DNA of 64,000 nt from Diatrype stigma (Eukaryota > Ascomycota > Sordariomycetes > Xylariales > Diatrypaceae), in contig JAKJXP020000027.1 in NCBI GenBank assembly GCA_022225965.2, forward strand, positions 410,992 through 474,991, given 5' to 3'. Below, one piece after another: positions 9,992-21,648 of the stretch. The notes below the pieces were generated by a model. It did no database searches. It was not told the origin of the DNA and saw only the letters and a program-made list of their open reading frames with translations. Both the position numbers and the translations under genes were made by a program. Every line of letters begins with the position of its first letter. Positions within the stretch are counted from its first letter, which is position 1.

Positions 9992-12473
9992 TATTCGCCA
10001 GGACGTGCCGCATGTTCGCGTACGGGACGAACTCGCTGATCCTTGGTATGTTCTACATTCGGGGAGAGGGAGTAGGAGAGGGGGTGGGAATGGGAGAGAG
10101 AAGAAGAAAGAGGGGACTTACTGAGATGAGCTGGCAGCTATCTTCTTCTCGGCGCTCGAGTTCTCCGACCACCAGATCGGCCTGTTCATGACCCTGACCC
10201 TGCTGGGCGACGTGTTCCTGGGGACCCTCCTCACGCTCGTGGCCGACCAGCTCGGCCGCCGCCGCGTCCTGCTCGGCGGCTCGTTCCTCATGGTCCTGAG
10301 CGGCATCGTCTTCGCCGTCTTCGAGAACTTCTGGCTCCTACTCTTCGCCGCCGTCGTCGGCGTCATCAGCATTACCGGCGGCGACTTCGGTCCTTTTCGG
10401 AGCATCGAGGAGTGAGTCCATCCTCTTTGCTCATTTCGTCTGTCTACCTACTCGTCTACCTGTCTACCTGTTTTGGGGATGATGACGAAGGCAGCCCCAG
10501 CCAGTAGGCAGGCAAGCGAGTGAGGCGCCGGAAAGGGGGCGGCGCTCTTACCTCCTTTTCTCTCTGTCTACATCTCACGGACTTCTTCCTTCCTCCAGGC
10601 TAATAAATGAGACCGTCAACTAACTGTGATCAGATCTATCTTGTCGCAGCTCACGACCCCATCCACGAGATCGGACGTCTTGGCCTGGTCAGTAGCTTCT
10701 GTCAAGTAGTCTAGTCCAGCTTGACTCCATGCCCAGACTCAGCACCTATAGGTTCCAAACCTGGCACTTTCAAGACCAGGTTACTAACGCAGGAGCTTTC
10801 GCTAGGTACGTCACGGCGTCCACCCTAGGATCCTCCATCGGCAGCGAAGCTTCCGGGCGGATTCTGCACTATCTCCAGGATACCAAAGGCTGGACACCCG
10901 TCGACGCGTACCATGCGCTGTTCTGGGTCTACGCCGTGATGGGCCTCGTGAACGCCTTGAACGTACTGCTCTTAACTAGCGACTGCGAGATGGACCAGGA
11001 CAAAGAGGCCTATGCCCAGCTACCGCAGAGCGAGAACGAGACCGCCGCAGCAGCGCCGGAGCCGGCGGTGGAAGCCACCACCGCCACCGGCCACGTTACT
11101 ACGGATGGCAACAGCCACAACCACCATCACCATCACCATCACCATCACCACGGCAGAGCGAAGAACTGGGCCAGCAGGAGTGCCTCCTGGCTCACCTCGC
11201 GCCTGGCGCAGATCTCGGCCCCGACCCGCTCCGTCATGTACAAGCTGTGGTTCCTGCTGGCGCTCGACTCCGTGGCCGATGGCATGGTGCCCTACTCGCT
11301 GACCAACTACTACATGGACATCAAGTTCAAGCCGGCCAAGTCGACGCTCGGCGACGTGCAGTCGGCCGCGTACAGTAAGCAATTTTCTCGAAATCATTAC
11401 TTTACCTACCTCCCTATCTATCTATCTATCTATCTAGCATGTCTCTGGTACGACCTGTTTAGAATCCTTCCCGAGTAGTCATATATGGATAAGTTTTCCT
11501 TGAGAAGGAAAGAAAGAATAAAGCAGAGAGAGAGAGAAGACGAAAAAGGAAAAAAGAGGGGGAAAAAAAGCACATAGCTACCCCCATGACTCTTCCAGCG
11601 CTGAACCCAGACGCAGTGCTAGGCGCCATCTCGGCCGTGTTCGCGGGCCCGCTGGCGCGCAAGATCGGGCTCGTCAACACGATGGTGTTCACGCACGCGC
11701 CGTCGTCGGCGGCGGTGCTGCTGTTTCCCTTGCCGCCGGCGTCGGCGTTCGGGCTCGTCGTCCTGCTGCTGCTCGTCCGCGCCGGGCTCAACATGATGGA
11801 CCAGGCGCCCCGCACCGCCCTCATCGCCGCCGTCGTCCGCCCCCGCGAGCGCACCGCCGTCATGGGCGTCACCTCCACCCTGCGCACCCTCGCCTCCATG
11901 GCCGGGCCCGGCATCACGGGGCTGCTCGCCGCCGGCGGCCGCTTCTGGGTCGCCTTCGTCGTCGCCGGCGCCTGCCGCCTCGCCTACGACTTCGGCCTGT
12001 GGGCTGTCTTTGTGAACGTGCGGCTGCACCAGCATGAGCGGGAGGGAGGGGGAGGGGGAGGGGGAGGAAAGCCCGGTAGTGATGATGGTGATGATGATGG
12101 CGATGGCGACGGTGGCCATCGCCGTGGTGGGAGGAATGGTAGACGACGCCAGGGAGATGAGGAGGAGGTGTTGGAGCTGGCGCGGCTGTCTCCGTCCTCC
12201 CCCTCGCCTAGGCTTTCGGCTGCCTTTTCTGTTGCTTCTTCTTCTTTGGCGGATGGTGGTAGTAGTGATGATAGTGATGATGAAGATGACGATGACGATA
12301 GCGACGACGTGGTCAAGCTGGGCTCCCAGACGACGGCTTTCCCGGCATCGAGGTCGGCTGCTGCTGCTGCTGCTGGGTCCGGGTCTGGGTCGCTTCAGGT
12401 CCCGAGAGCGATGGGGCAGGGCGATACCGTGAGGAGTAGGAGCCCGCATCGGGCGAGGGCGCCGGATGCGTGA
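9901..12473 (+). CDS. MFS transporter with polyhistidine loop
   Basis: Five exons: 9901-10045, 10138-10411, 10634-10687, 10806-11374, 11599-12473. Every junction restores the frame, e.g. SIEESILSQLTTPS then LAWYVTASTLG; intron 3 has a perfect TACTAAC branch site. The N-terminal half contains the MFS loop 2-3 signature (LVADQLGRRRVLLGG) after a LFMTLTLLGD helix. The halves are joined by a long loop with ten consecutive histidines (encoded at about 11124-11153), and the second half contains LARKIG and MMDQAPRTALIAAVV. The C-terminal tail is low-complexity, Gly/Asp/Ser-rich. It is a plasma or internal membrane carrier by family; the substrate is unknown. It is co-directional with the copper regulator just upstream, and the His-rich loop could bind Zn, Cu or Ni, but that link is inference. 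Codons are strongly GC-ending, especially in the last two exons. Confidence 0.86.
11414..11435. repeat. (CTAT)n microsatellite in MFS intron 4
   Basis: Five to six CTAT units inside the 224-bp intron 11375-11598, followed by a purine-rich stretch. Confidence 0.85.
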
Positions 12474-12928
12474 TGTTGGACCTGGTCGAGTCTGGTCCGA
12501 CCTACTTTTGGGTACAGGCTTGCTTGCGCTTTGGAGACGCGTTGGGTTTTGGTGGAAGGGGTTTTCGCTTCTCTGGATCTAGTTCTCGAAGGGTGAAGTT
12601 GCAAGGACGAATGAAACTCGTTGGCTTAGGTATGCTTAAAGGGAGGCGGAAATAAGGTTAAAGGCAGTGGGTGTATCTTGAAGAGGCTTGGGAAATTCTC
12701 TTTACCTCACGTATAGATGTATAGGTCTCAATATAGAGCCATGAAAGTGTATCAACCAATATATCAATACCCGATTTAGCTAGATAGGTAGATGAAAGGC
12801 CGCAGTAAGGCACTTTGTATAAGAGGAAATCTTTAGACGGCATTCATATGCCGCGTTCCCCAGCCCCGGCCCTATCAATCCAAACGCCTGTTCGCATTCG
12901 TTCATTCATTCTACCAATTATCCCTATT
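12474..12928. other. Convergent intergenic region
   Basis: 455 bp between the convergent 3' ends of the MFS gene (+) and the dehydrogenase gene (-). No gene seen; it presumably holds both 3' UTRs and polyadenylation sites. Confidence 0.6.
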
Positions 12929-14149
12929 TCATTCCGCATCACGCCTCTTCACGAACTCGGTCCGGAAGTCAAGCCCGGCATCCTGCCTCACAACGCCATA
13001 CAGCGACGACGAGTCCAGCGCCCTAGGGGCAGCAGCAGACCCAGACCCGCCATTTCCCCCGTCCCTCTTCCCCTCCACCTCCTCCTCAGCCCACGCCTTA
13101 GCGCGCCTCAGATGGCCGAGCGCGAGCTCGGCGGCAGGGAGCGGGGCGCCGGCGCGCCGGCCCAGCGCGACGCCGTGGCCGACGTCCTTGAGGGCCAGGT
13201 CGAGGCCCGACCAAGGCGCCTGGCCGCGGCCGGGCAAGTACACGCCACTCATGCGCACCGAGTCCGAGTGCGCCACGGCGCCGAAGTTGCGCTCCAGCAG
13301 GGCCTCGACCGCCGCCGCCGGGAGCCCCGTCTTCTCCGCGAACACGTGCGCCTCGGCGATGAGCTCCATCAGGCCGGCCATGAGGAAGTTTCTTTTTTTT
13401 TGTTTCTTTCTTTAGCTAAAAAGTACTTTACCCAGCCTCGCTCACGCAGCACTCACCCAGTCGTCTTCAGCAGCATGGCCTGCTCCGGCGCCTCGCCGAC
13501 CCTCAGCACCTCGCGCGCGACGACGCCCTCGAGGAAGGGCGCGACGCGCTCGAAGGCCGCCGCCGCGCCCGCGAAGGCCACCAGCAGCCGCCCGGCCTCC
13601 GCGACCGGCGTCGCGCCGAACACGGGCGCGGCGGCGAAGTCGGCGCCCGCGCGGCGCAGGCGCGCCGTCGCTGCCTTCGTCGTGTCCGGGTGCACCGTCG
13701 TCGTGTCGACTACCGTCTTGCCGGCGATGTCTCCCGGTCCGGAATCGATGATCTGTTCGATGATGGACTGGACCGCTTCGTCGTCGCTTGCCTGTTTTTG
13801 TTGTGTAATGTCAATAATGGCAAATAAATCGGGTATATCACTACGAAAAATGGAAAGGGGGGAAGCAAAACACGTGGTGGTGCCTTCGGTCGATTGGTTG
13901 ATTGTTTTCAGAACGTACAGATATGAAGATCACGTCGCTGTCGGCAGCCACCGCAGCCACCGACGCGCACCTCGTCCCCCCGAGCGCCTCCAGGGCATCG
14001 CCCTTCGACGCCGTGCGGTTGAAGAACCGCAGCGGCGGCAAGCCCTGCGCCACCAGGTGTCTGTGGATGTTCTTCGCCATGGCGTTCCCCATGCTTCCGA
14101 GACCTATCCAGCCGAGCCGGATCCCCGGGGCTGTAGTTGGGGAGGCCAT
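12929..14149 (-). CDS. Beta-hydroxyacid dehydrogenase (3-hydroxyisobutyrate dehydrogenase-like)
   Basis: Three exons on minus: 14149-13919, 13791-13457, 13391-12929 (342 residues). The N-terminus has the NAD(P)-binding turn GWIGLGSMGNAMA (13-25). Residues TTTVHPDTT and APVFGA occupy the substrate-loop region. The catalytic Lys is in AMLLKTTGN (Lys186, with the partner Asn190), and intron 2 falls between them. The C-terminal helical domain starts FLMAGLMELIAEAHVFAEKTG. The family oxidises 3-hydroxyacids (valine catabolism) or reduces succinic/glyoxylic semialdehyde; the APVFGA variant differs from the usual APVSGG, so the substrate is uncertain. An in-frame ATG at 14299 would add 50 Arg/Ser-rich residues resembling a mitochondrial presequence, but a TATA-like element at 14266-14274 lies inside that extension, so I chose 14149. 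Confidence 0.88.
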
Positions 14150-15281
14150 TATGGTGGTTCTGTGAAAGCTTGCACTGCGTAAATGACGTGAGCTGAGTTC
14201 GGGAGAGCTCTGTGCGAGGCGAGGTATCACTCTGTTCGAAGTAGGGAGGCACAGTGTAGGTTTGGTTATATAAAGAAGTACGGGGGCGCAGTTCGCCACC
14301 CAAGATGGATAGGTAAGTGCTATCCTTTGGTAGCCATAGGAGAAACCGGTGCTTACCGTCCTCTGCTGTTCTGTATAGATATGGCACCACTGCCAAACTG
14401 CGTGATCCTAATTAGAATCTCGAGATGATGGATCTAGTCTAGGCACGCATGGAACGCTTTAGCACGAATAATCCAAGTCTTTTACGCAAAGAAGTACTAT
14501 ACTCTTTAGTCTCGCAGATGATCGTGAGCTTATTGGATGGGCGTTCTGGATGATACCGAATTGGGCAGTTCCAACTCGGTCCGTTAGCGGGACAGGGAAT
14601 ATTCCAGCGTTTCTGGATTTCCTCCAGCTTTGGAATAGGCACTCACTACGAGAGGAGCGTACCTGGTATAAAGAACTGCTGGCCTTCAAGATGTGTGCCG
14701 TTATTACAGGTGAATACTCGTCAGAGTCACTGTCAAAACGTCCCGCGGAGTTGCCTGGTATCGTACCTGGCCCAATCATAACGTTTACAGGAGGGTAGTT
14801 AGAAGACCCTGGATCAGCTAGCATGCCGATAGCGCAACCTAGTGCCCGTTACCCCTGGATTCGGTTAGAAACCGTGCTATACGCAGTATAGACTTTGGAT
14901 CAGAATAAAGTCAACGTCCTTCACTACTTGTGACCGGACCACCCGTATACCTACGTATATATGGCAGATATGGACAACAACCTTACCAAATATTCAAAAA
15001 TGAAGATAGATAACACTGCTCTCTACCCCAGTATTTCAGATCTTGGCTCCTATTCAAAGCCAGCAAGGCCTGAATGTCAAGTTACCCCTGAGTAAACACC
15101 CAACCAAATTCAATAAACTATGAAAACTATAAATTTAGAACGGCCATTTCCTTTCCATAGCCAGTCTAAAATATATCCTCCAACTAGTTGTTCCACATAA
15201 TTTCTGAACGCCAAATCCCTACTAAGAAGCTATCGTGTATGTCAGGTGGAAGTGGCTCTACATATTCCCGACTCGTGGTCC
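14150..15281. other. Intergenic region
   Basis: About 1.1 kb, fairly AT-rich in its right half, upstream of the dehydrogenase and downstream of the 451-residue gene. Short frames on both strands at about 14440-14820 overlap and show no family features. Confidence 0.55.
14266..14274 (-). promoter_or_regulatory. TATA-like element of the dehydrogenase gene
   Basis: TTTATATAA on the minus strand, about 120 bp upstream of the ATG at 14149. The spacing fits a fungal core promoter and favours that start over the upstream in-frame ATG. Confidence 0.4.
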
Positions 15282-16792
15282 TCACATACCTTTTGGCACA
15301 AGGGGCTTACAGTCCTCTGTTATCCTTACGAGGTCTGCTAGTAACCGCGGCCTTTCATTCTCAGGGGCTTTCCCGGCTATTTCGCACTTATCCGCGATCT
15401 GCTTCCATATATTCCCCGGGCCGTTGTTGCCCTTCTGCACCTGCCCCAGCGCGAACTCCAGCACGTCTTCGAACCTTTTGGTCTCCGCTTCCACGGCCTT
15501 GAGCCTAGGCTCGAGCCTCTCGAGCTTGGCCTGGGCGGCCTTGACGGCAATCTTGTGCAGTCTGAACTCCTCTCGGTTGTCGTGTTCCACCAGGCTGATA
15601 TATTTGGCCTGGTACTCAACGAACGCCGTGTAGATCTCGGGGAGCTGTGCCCTCGTCTCGCTGCCCTTTTCCCCTAACAGCCTGTCTCCGAGGGGGGTTG
15701 TCAACCATCGAGACACGACAAAGACGGACTCATGGTTATAGGCAGGTAGGTTGGACAGCTCTCCCTTCCCCATCATCGCGTCGATCGCTCTTTGTGGCAG
15801 GTCTAGGCTGGTGAGCAGCTTCTGGCTCGCTAGGTGGAAAGCGAAATTGTTGAAGCACACGAATTTGAAGCGCGTAGTCTTGTTGGCTTCGCCGGTCTGA
15901 GGGTACGGATACGCGATCTTGCAGAAGTCGGAGATCGCACTGTTGATATCGGATACGTGAATGCGGTAGTCCGGGCCGAACCGGTCACTGGCTTGGTGCT
16001 TGATGACGCCGGCGAGCCTCTTCGAAGCGGCATTGCCCGCCGCTATGGTTGGATTGCAGAGCTTGGGGAAGTTCCCGATGCTGTGCCGGAGAACCGCGAC
16101 AAAGACCTGTCGTCTTCGATGGTCTGTAGCTTGGTTTAGTATATGCTAACTAGGTTGAGCTATATATAGGTCACGAAGCTGCAAGGGGCCACCTTAACTG
16201 TTGCTAGGGAACCTCACCGACAGGAACTACTTGTTCCACTCCGAGGAGCGCGCCTTTGTACGCTTCCTCGGTCTCCTGGATGTCCGTCTCGCTCTCGGCG
16301 ATCAAGTGACGCTTGATGCTCCGCATTATATCCACATAATATTGCATATCCTTTGCGTCTGTGATGGCTTTATGCGGTTCCCACCGAAGGACAGGAAGGA
16401 TGGGCAGCGGGCCTGTGCCAGTATCTGTCTCCAGCCTACCCTCCGAGCTACTTGGCTCCTGTGATGCACCTGGAGCTGGCTGGCCTCGAGAAGGCAAGTT
16501 CACAACAGGCTTGCCTGGTAGCCTTTCGCTAACAGGGTGCTCCTCGATGGCAGAAATTGGCAGCGTCGAGACATCAGGGGCCGCTGGATCATTGAGATCA
16601 GGATCGTCGACCAGATCCTTAGGCGCTTTAGCCCAAACCTCCTAGATAGGGTGTCAGCTAGCACAAAAACAGAAACATAAAAAAATATATCCAGGCACAA
16701 ACCTGTCTGGTCACCAGGTCGAACTCGAGGTCGCCGAGGCGGATTAGCCGGTTATTCGGTACAGCTCTGGTTGGCTGCTGCTTGCTGGACAT
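15282..16792 (-). CDS. Conserved-looking protein of unknown function, 451 residues
   Basis: Three exons on minus: 16792-16703, 16641-16218, 16123-15282. The exons join to one frame through introns of 61 and 94 bp with GT...AG ends; donor 2 is GTGAGG. I do not recognise the family. Visible features: a hydrophilic N-terminus (MSSKQQPTRAVPNN), a Pro/Ser-rich segment, a mixed helical core with RFKFVCFNNFAFHLASQKL, and a predicted coiled coil (about residues 365-410, KAAQAKLERLEPRLKAVEAE). There is no signal peptide or membrane segment. The coiled coil could mediate oligomerisation. A strong TATA box sits about 130 bp upstream, which supports the start and expression. Intron 2 is the least certain junction. 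Confidence 0.7.
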
Positions 16793-18336
16793 AATGCCGG
16801 TTACACTCCTGGGTACAGAAGCAGGAATCCGCCTAGATGTATTTTGAGTGGGCGGATAATGCAGATTACAAGTCTGATCTTTAGAGGCCCTGGCGACTCA
16901 GACAGTTGGTGATAGATTGCGCCCTTTTATATACATGTTAGCTAGCCGCTGTACTACTCGGGACGAATCAGGAATTATGTACCACTCTGTTGTAACCGAC
17001 CAAATATGTAGATTTGTTTGCTGCTCGCCTTTGTGTTCCGTGAAAGCGTCTTTACCATAGAAGCTTGGTAGTCGTATTCATGGAACATCCATCAGGTATA
17101 TGTCATTCTGTAGTATGGGCTGTTAGCTGTAACCTCCATGGCTTCCGTGTTATGTCTGAAGTTCTACTGTGATTCGTTCTCCTTCACACTGGGCATGACT
17201 CACCTGCGCGCCAGCTATCAACTTATAAGGTCCGAGGAATGTGTGCCCCTTGATGGTTAGGTAGCTATGACTTGAACTACGCATATATGATATAGTGATT
17301 ATCTAAAGGATTATGGGTTTCTTGCTCAACCAGTGTTAGATACTAGATGCTTATAATGTTGGCCATTCTTACAATATTATCTCATGTGCTATACAGCAGA
17401 GAAGGTATAAAGTTTGAGGTGAATGTCCAGTGAAACGAGTCCTGGATTTCGATATCATCTTGAGCCATTACTTGAGGTATATACCTAGTGAGTACTTAGG
17501 CATGGACTAATGTCCTGGCACATATCAATATGTCCGCTTGGAGGCAAGGGATGCAGGTGAAAGTAGCTACCCGGATGACTTATAATTATATACAACTAAA
17601 GCAAAGATGCCTAAGGCATCGCTGCATCATCAACCAATCACCGGAGTCGGGAGATAGCCCGACCTGGCTGCCTAGAGCTGCCTAACGAGAGGGCAAACGG
17701 GAGCCTGCTGGATGAAGTGAGTTATGAGTAAACAAATATTCTAACTCTTGTAATCCATTCCCAAACAGCAAGTTGTGTGGAGAATAGCGAGTACGAGTAA
17801 AAGCTTCAAGGGAGGGGAAAAGAGAGAAAAAAGGGGGGATGGCAGGGGGGAGAAGGGAGGACTCTTCTTAGTCAAACAAGTATCAACTAATAAAGTTCAT
17901 CCTTGGGGATATATTCTTTTCAGCAGGTAAATCAGCAGGTAAACCCCTCTCATGTTATAAGCATATTAGCCCTTTGATCCTTAAACCCGAGTCGGACTAC
18001 ACAGAAGAAAGGTGCAAGAGAGACCACCCCTTGTCCTTCCCCTTTTCCTCGACTAATAGTTACGGAGTACGAAGTACATAGCGTAAATACAGTGTTGAGC
18101 TTAAAGATACACTGTAATCTAGCGCAGTTAAGTGGACCACCAAGTAAGTACCTAAGTACCTACCCCAAAAGGAAACACCAACCCTGAAGTCTTTGCTCGA
18201 TTTTTCCTTAGAGAATGGAAGGAAGACTTCGCTTCTAATTGTGAAACCATTGCATTCTACATCCTACCCCGGCGAGATTTAAATAGGGGCATTAAATATC
18301 AAAAATATCCTGTCTACCGCCATAAACTCCGAACCG
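16793..18336. other. Intergenic region between divergent genes
   Basis: About 1.5 kb of AT-rich sequence without open frames of note. It carries the promoter regions of the 451-residue gene (-) and the EFM7-like gene (+), and a purine-rich run near 17810-17860. Confidence 0.6.
16922..16933 (-). promoter_or_regulatory. TATA box of the 451-residue gene
   Basis: The minus strand reads TATATAAAAGGG, a near-ideal TATA element, about 130 bp upstream of the ATG at 16792. Confidence 0.55.
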
Positions 18337-19116
18337 ATGGACGAAGAATTCACGGATCTTTTCCAAGATCCCGAGGGGTATTACCCTCCAACGCCGCCCC
18401 CAACATCTCAAAGCTTCACACTACAGTGCGGAAAGACCATCACGCTTCATCTCGTGGGTTCTAGCCCGCTGGAAGCCCACCGCCTGTGGAATGGCAGTCG
18501 CATAATCTCGCAGTATTTCGAGACCCACCCAGAAGAGGTAAAGGACCGCTGCGTGCTGGAAGTTGGCGCCGGTGCCGGCCTCCCGAGTCTTGTCTGCGCC
18601 ATACTGGGTGCTCGCAAGGTTGTTGTCACGGACTATCCGGATCCCGATCTTGTCGAGAACATGCAGAAGAACATCCTCGAGTGTGAACTCATCCCTACTG
18701 CAGGCGACAGCCCGGAAGACTGTGTGATTGTGGCAGATGGCTACGTCTGGGGCGCGGATCCGGCTCACCTGCTGGCACACCTTCAGCCCGTGGGCTCGTC
18801 GAGATTCGACACGCTTATCCTGGCCGATCTGCTCTTCCGGCACTCGGAGCACGGGAAGCTTGTCCAGACTGTTGAGGAGACGTTGCATCGCCGGCCTGAT
18901 AGTAGGGCATTCGTCTTCTTTACCAGCTACCGCCCTTGGCTGAAGCACAAGGATCTCGCATTCTTCGATCTCGCCCGCGAAAGCGGCTTCATCGTGGAGA
19001 AGATTCTCGAGGAAAAGCTGGAGAAGCCCATGTTCGAGAACGACCCTGGCGACGAAGAGGTCCAGAAAACCGTGACTGGCTTCACGTTGCGGTGGCCAGC
19101 TGAAAAGTGCGTTTAG
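18337..19116 (+). CDS. EFM7: Protein N-terminal and lysine methyltransferase, EFM7 (NNT1) type
   Basis: Intronless, 259 residues, close to the family's usual length. It opens with an acidic segment followed by LFQDPEGYYPP, the typical EFM7 start. The LEAHRLWNG motif (46-53) precedes the SAM-binding motif I VLEVGAGAGLPSL (73-85), with the acidic end of strand 2 in VVVTDYPD (96-103). The later ILADLLFRHSEH segment and VFFTSYRPW strand match class I methyltransferases of the METTL21/Nnt1 group. In yeast, Efm7 methylates the N-terminal glycine and the adjacent lysine of eEF1A in the cytosol; that function is carried over by homology. It was once annotated as a nicotinamide methyltransferase, which remains the weaker alternative. 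Confidence 0.9.
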   Translation: MDEEFTDLFQDPEGYYPPTPPPTSQSFTLQCGKTITLHLVGSSPLEAHRLWNGSRIISQYFETHPEEVKDRCVLEVGAGAGLPSLVCAILGARKVVVTDYPDPDLVENMQKNILECELIPTAGDSPEDCVIVADGYVWGADPAHLLAHLQPVGSSRFDTLILADLLFRHSEHGKLVQTVEETLHRRPDSRAFVFFTSYRPWLKHKDLAFFDLARESGFIVEKILEEKLEKPMFENDPGDEEVQKTVTGFTLRWPAEKCV

Positions 19117-20240
19117 GCACAGAACCAAGTCCCATCGCGAAAACAGACCGTGATAAGAATGTCGGGACCCTGCTTGGTCTAGGCAAATACTATCTTCTAT
19201 TTGCGCCAGCACCAATAGCCAGTGGCCACCACGTTGATACTGGATGGCAGGACAGTTCTGGGTGTCTCCTAGGGATGCAGCAACACCCGTCCAAACTCAT
19301 GTCAACGTAGCAGATAGCCTGGCTTACTGCAGCACCTCCTACACCGAAAACATGTCTCAGAAGGACGTTGAGACGCACGGCATGGGTGAGCCTTAGGAGG
19401 GTAGTAGGGAGCCTGCTGGCACCATCTCGTCAAAAGTCCCAATCGGGTACACGATGGTGAGACCTACCAGATGGGGGCCAGACGCCAAGTTATCTGCATT
19501 TCAGCCTGCCAATCAAGATTCTCATTGCTGACAACCAACCTGCATCTTTCTTTTTCTGTGAATGACAGGTCCAGGCGTTTGGGCGTCGTGCCGAGTGGAT
19601 CCGCAGTCTGACAGTGAGGCTATGCACACGAGCTGAGCGTTTTTGTTGCCGTTCTAGGTGGCTTTGTCCTACATCTTCTAAAAATGAAGTCAAACCGCTA
19701 ATGCTTGGTAAAGCCCGAGTTGCCGATGACGTGGCCTTGATTGACTGGAATGCCCCCAACTATGTAAGAGGCTGTGGCATTCGTTCATTCCGACCAATCC
19801 AGGCCGGATGATCACAAGAAGTAGCCATGACTTTGGTAGTCAGGAACCGTCGATGGGATGAACTCGAGTAGCACTAGGTCGCAGTGATTGGCTGTAGCAT
19901 CATCCTCAGGCTGGGCTGTACCACCCACCGCAGCCATGTATTTGGCACCCGGGAGAACCCGCAGCGTGGTGGCCGAATTGAAGCGGGTATGTTGGGCTGT
20001 ATAAGTCGCACGACAAGGATCTCAACCGCAGGTGTTGCTGTGCATGCATCTCTTTACACAGCCTCTTCCTGTCCAAATGCCGGGTACACAACCGCATCCC
20101 ATTTCCCAAGGCTGCTCGGCCGACGTGTTCCTTCTTTCCATTCCCCATCAGCCCACCTCTTGTGTGTTCTCCCCATGAGCTTCTAAGGTCGGAAGCTTTG
20201 TTCAAAATCAACCAACGCATGATCGACATCCGCTCTTAGG
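19117..20240. other. Intergenic region
   Basis: About 1.1 kb between two plus-strand genes. Open frames of 60-107 codons on both strands (for example 19884-20186 on plus) overlap and lack recognisable features. No repeat or RNA gene seen. Confidence 0.5.
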
Positions 20241-21648
20241 ATGGCGTGGACATGGACTATCCCGACGGCGAGGTTCAAAACCATAGCATCGTGGCTTGTG
20301 TTCGTTAGAGTAGTGCAAGCACTGGGGACGTTGTCGAGCGCAGCGCTCAATGGCAAGCTCCTAACGTATATCATCCACCAGGAGAAGAAAACCTCTAAGA
20401 TGTTGGTTGCCCTCGAATTGATGGTCAGTTACCTGGTTCTTCAAAGCACACCCCTATCTGAATTTTATGTGACTGATATATCTAGTAGGCTTGCATGGCA
20501 TTCATCTACACTGGAATCGTACTGCTAATACTGCATTCTGGAAAGAGGAGGCGGCGCGACACAGCGATGAAAACAATCGCAGTTTTCATTGCATGCGATG
20601 TCTTGTGCGTTGGCCTGATGATCGCCACTATCACCGTGCTGGCACGGGGAGGGGTTCCTATCAGCTGTCGTCGGATGATAGATTCCATTAGTAAATCGCT
20701 CTTTATGATGTATAGCTTGTTTTGTGCAATCAGTGCTAACTTCGGATAGGTGAGGATGACGATCCCGCCAGCGACCGCCGTAGAAGCTTTTCCTCTGTAC
20801 GGTGGTTCCGTCATGAGGATGAGCACGAGGAGGGCGATAATGAGGGCAACAATGAGAAACTCAGGAACACGCTCGACAATTATTGTTTCGTCGAGAGGGC
20901 CTTCTACTGCCTCGTCATTGCTTTGATGTATACCTCTCACCTCTTTCTTTAACATAATTTGACTTTTAGCTGACACAGCAGCATGGGTAGATACTCGTAT
21001 ATCGCCTCCATAGTCTTATCGCTGCTTCGGATCTTAGAACCTCTCTATACGAAGAACAGTCAGATAGACGACTCCCTTGTCGGATGTGATGGGCACCAGC
21101 TAGAGCACATGGGTTCGAAATTATATCGACCTAAATCCATCGACGTAGAAGACCCTTCCTCGCCGATTCATGGAGTAGCCTCGGAAGGTATAGCGTCGAG
21201 TTCTTCTTTGCCAGCGCCAAGGGTGATCTCAGCACATCCGAGATCTATTCCAGCCTCATCTATCACGGCGGTATCCGTATCAAACTTGCCTACCATGCCA
21301 CCGCGAGACCCTAGTAGCGCCCATACTGTTTTTCCAGTCTCCCCAATCACACCTCCGACTAGGTCCCCAATAGCACCCTCGGCATCTCATCAGAATCTGC
21401 CCGTGGGAGGTTCGGGAGCATACCAAGAAGATGCGATGGAACACGCAGCCGAGGCTGCCATGGTCACAGATGGGTACCGACACTCGTCTGTGTCAGGTTA
21501 TACATCATCGTTACCGCCTTATACCCCCGGTCCATCTCGACAGTTCATGGATGGCCATGGGAACGAAAGCAATGATATGCGGCTCAGCGAGTACGTCAAG
21601 GGCCAAACACGGGCTCAAACTATGAAGGATACGGGTGGGGGGTTTTGA
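20241..21648 (+). CDS. Four-transmembrane membrane protein with Ser/Pro-rich tail, unknown function
   Basis: Four exons: 20241-20423, 20489-20690, 20750-20927, 20982-21648 (409 residues). Introns are 54-65 bp; intron 2 has a GTGCTAAC branch site and all junctions keep frame. Helices: TM1 near ASWLVFVRVVQALGTL, TM2 near ACMAFIYTGIVLLIL, TM3 near IAVFIACDVLCVGLMIATI, TM4 near FYCLVIALIMGRYSYIASI. The TM3-TM4 loop is long and charged. The ~190-residue C-terminal tail is Ser/Pro-rich and probably cytosolic. The topology resembles fungal MARVEL-like four-helix proteins, but no family motif is clear, so the function is not assigned. Confidence 0.75.

Noticed and set aside
11619..12449. Minus-strand open frame of 276 codons
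   Set aside because: It is antisense to the last MFS exon; low-complexity and without domains.
12815..14182. Plus-strand open frame of 455 codons
   Set aside because: It lies antisense to the dehydrogenase and reads through its introns; the minus strand has the NAD-binding and catalytic motifs.
18421..19215. Minus-strand open frame of 264 codons
   Set aside because: It is antisense to EFM7, which has clear methyltransferase motifs on the plus strand.
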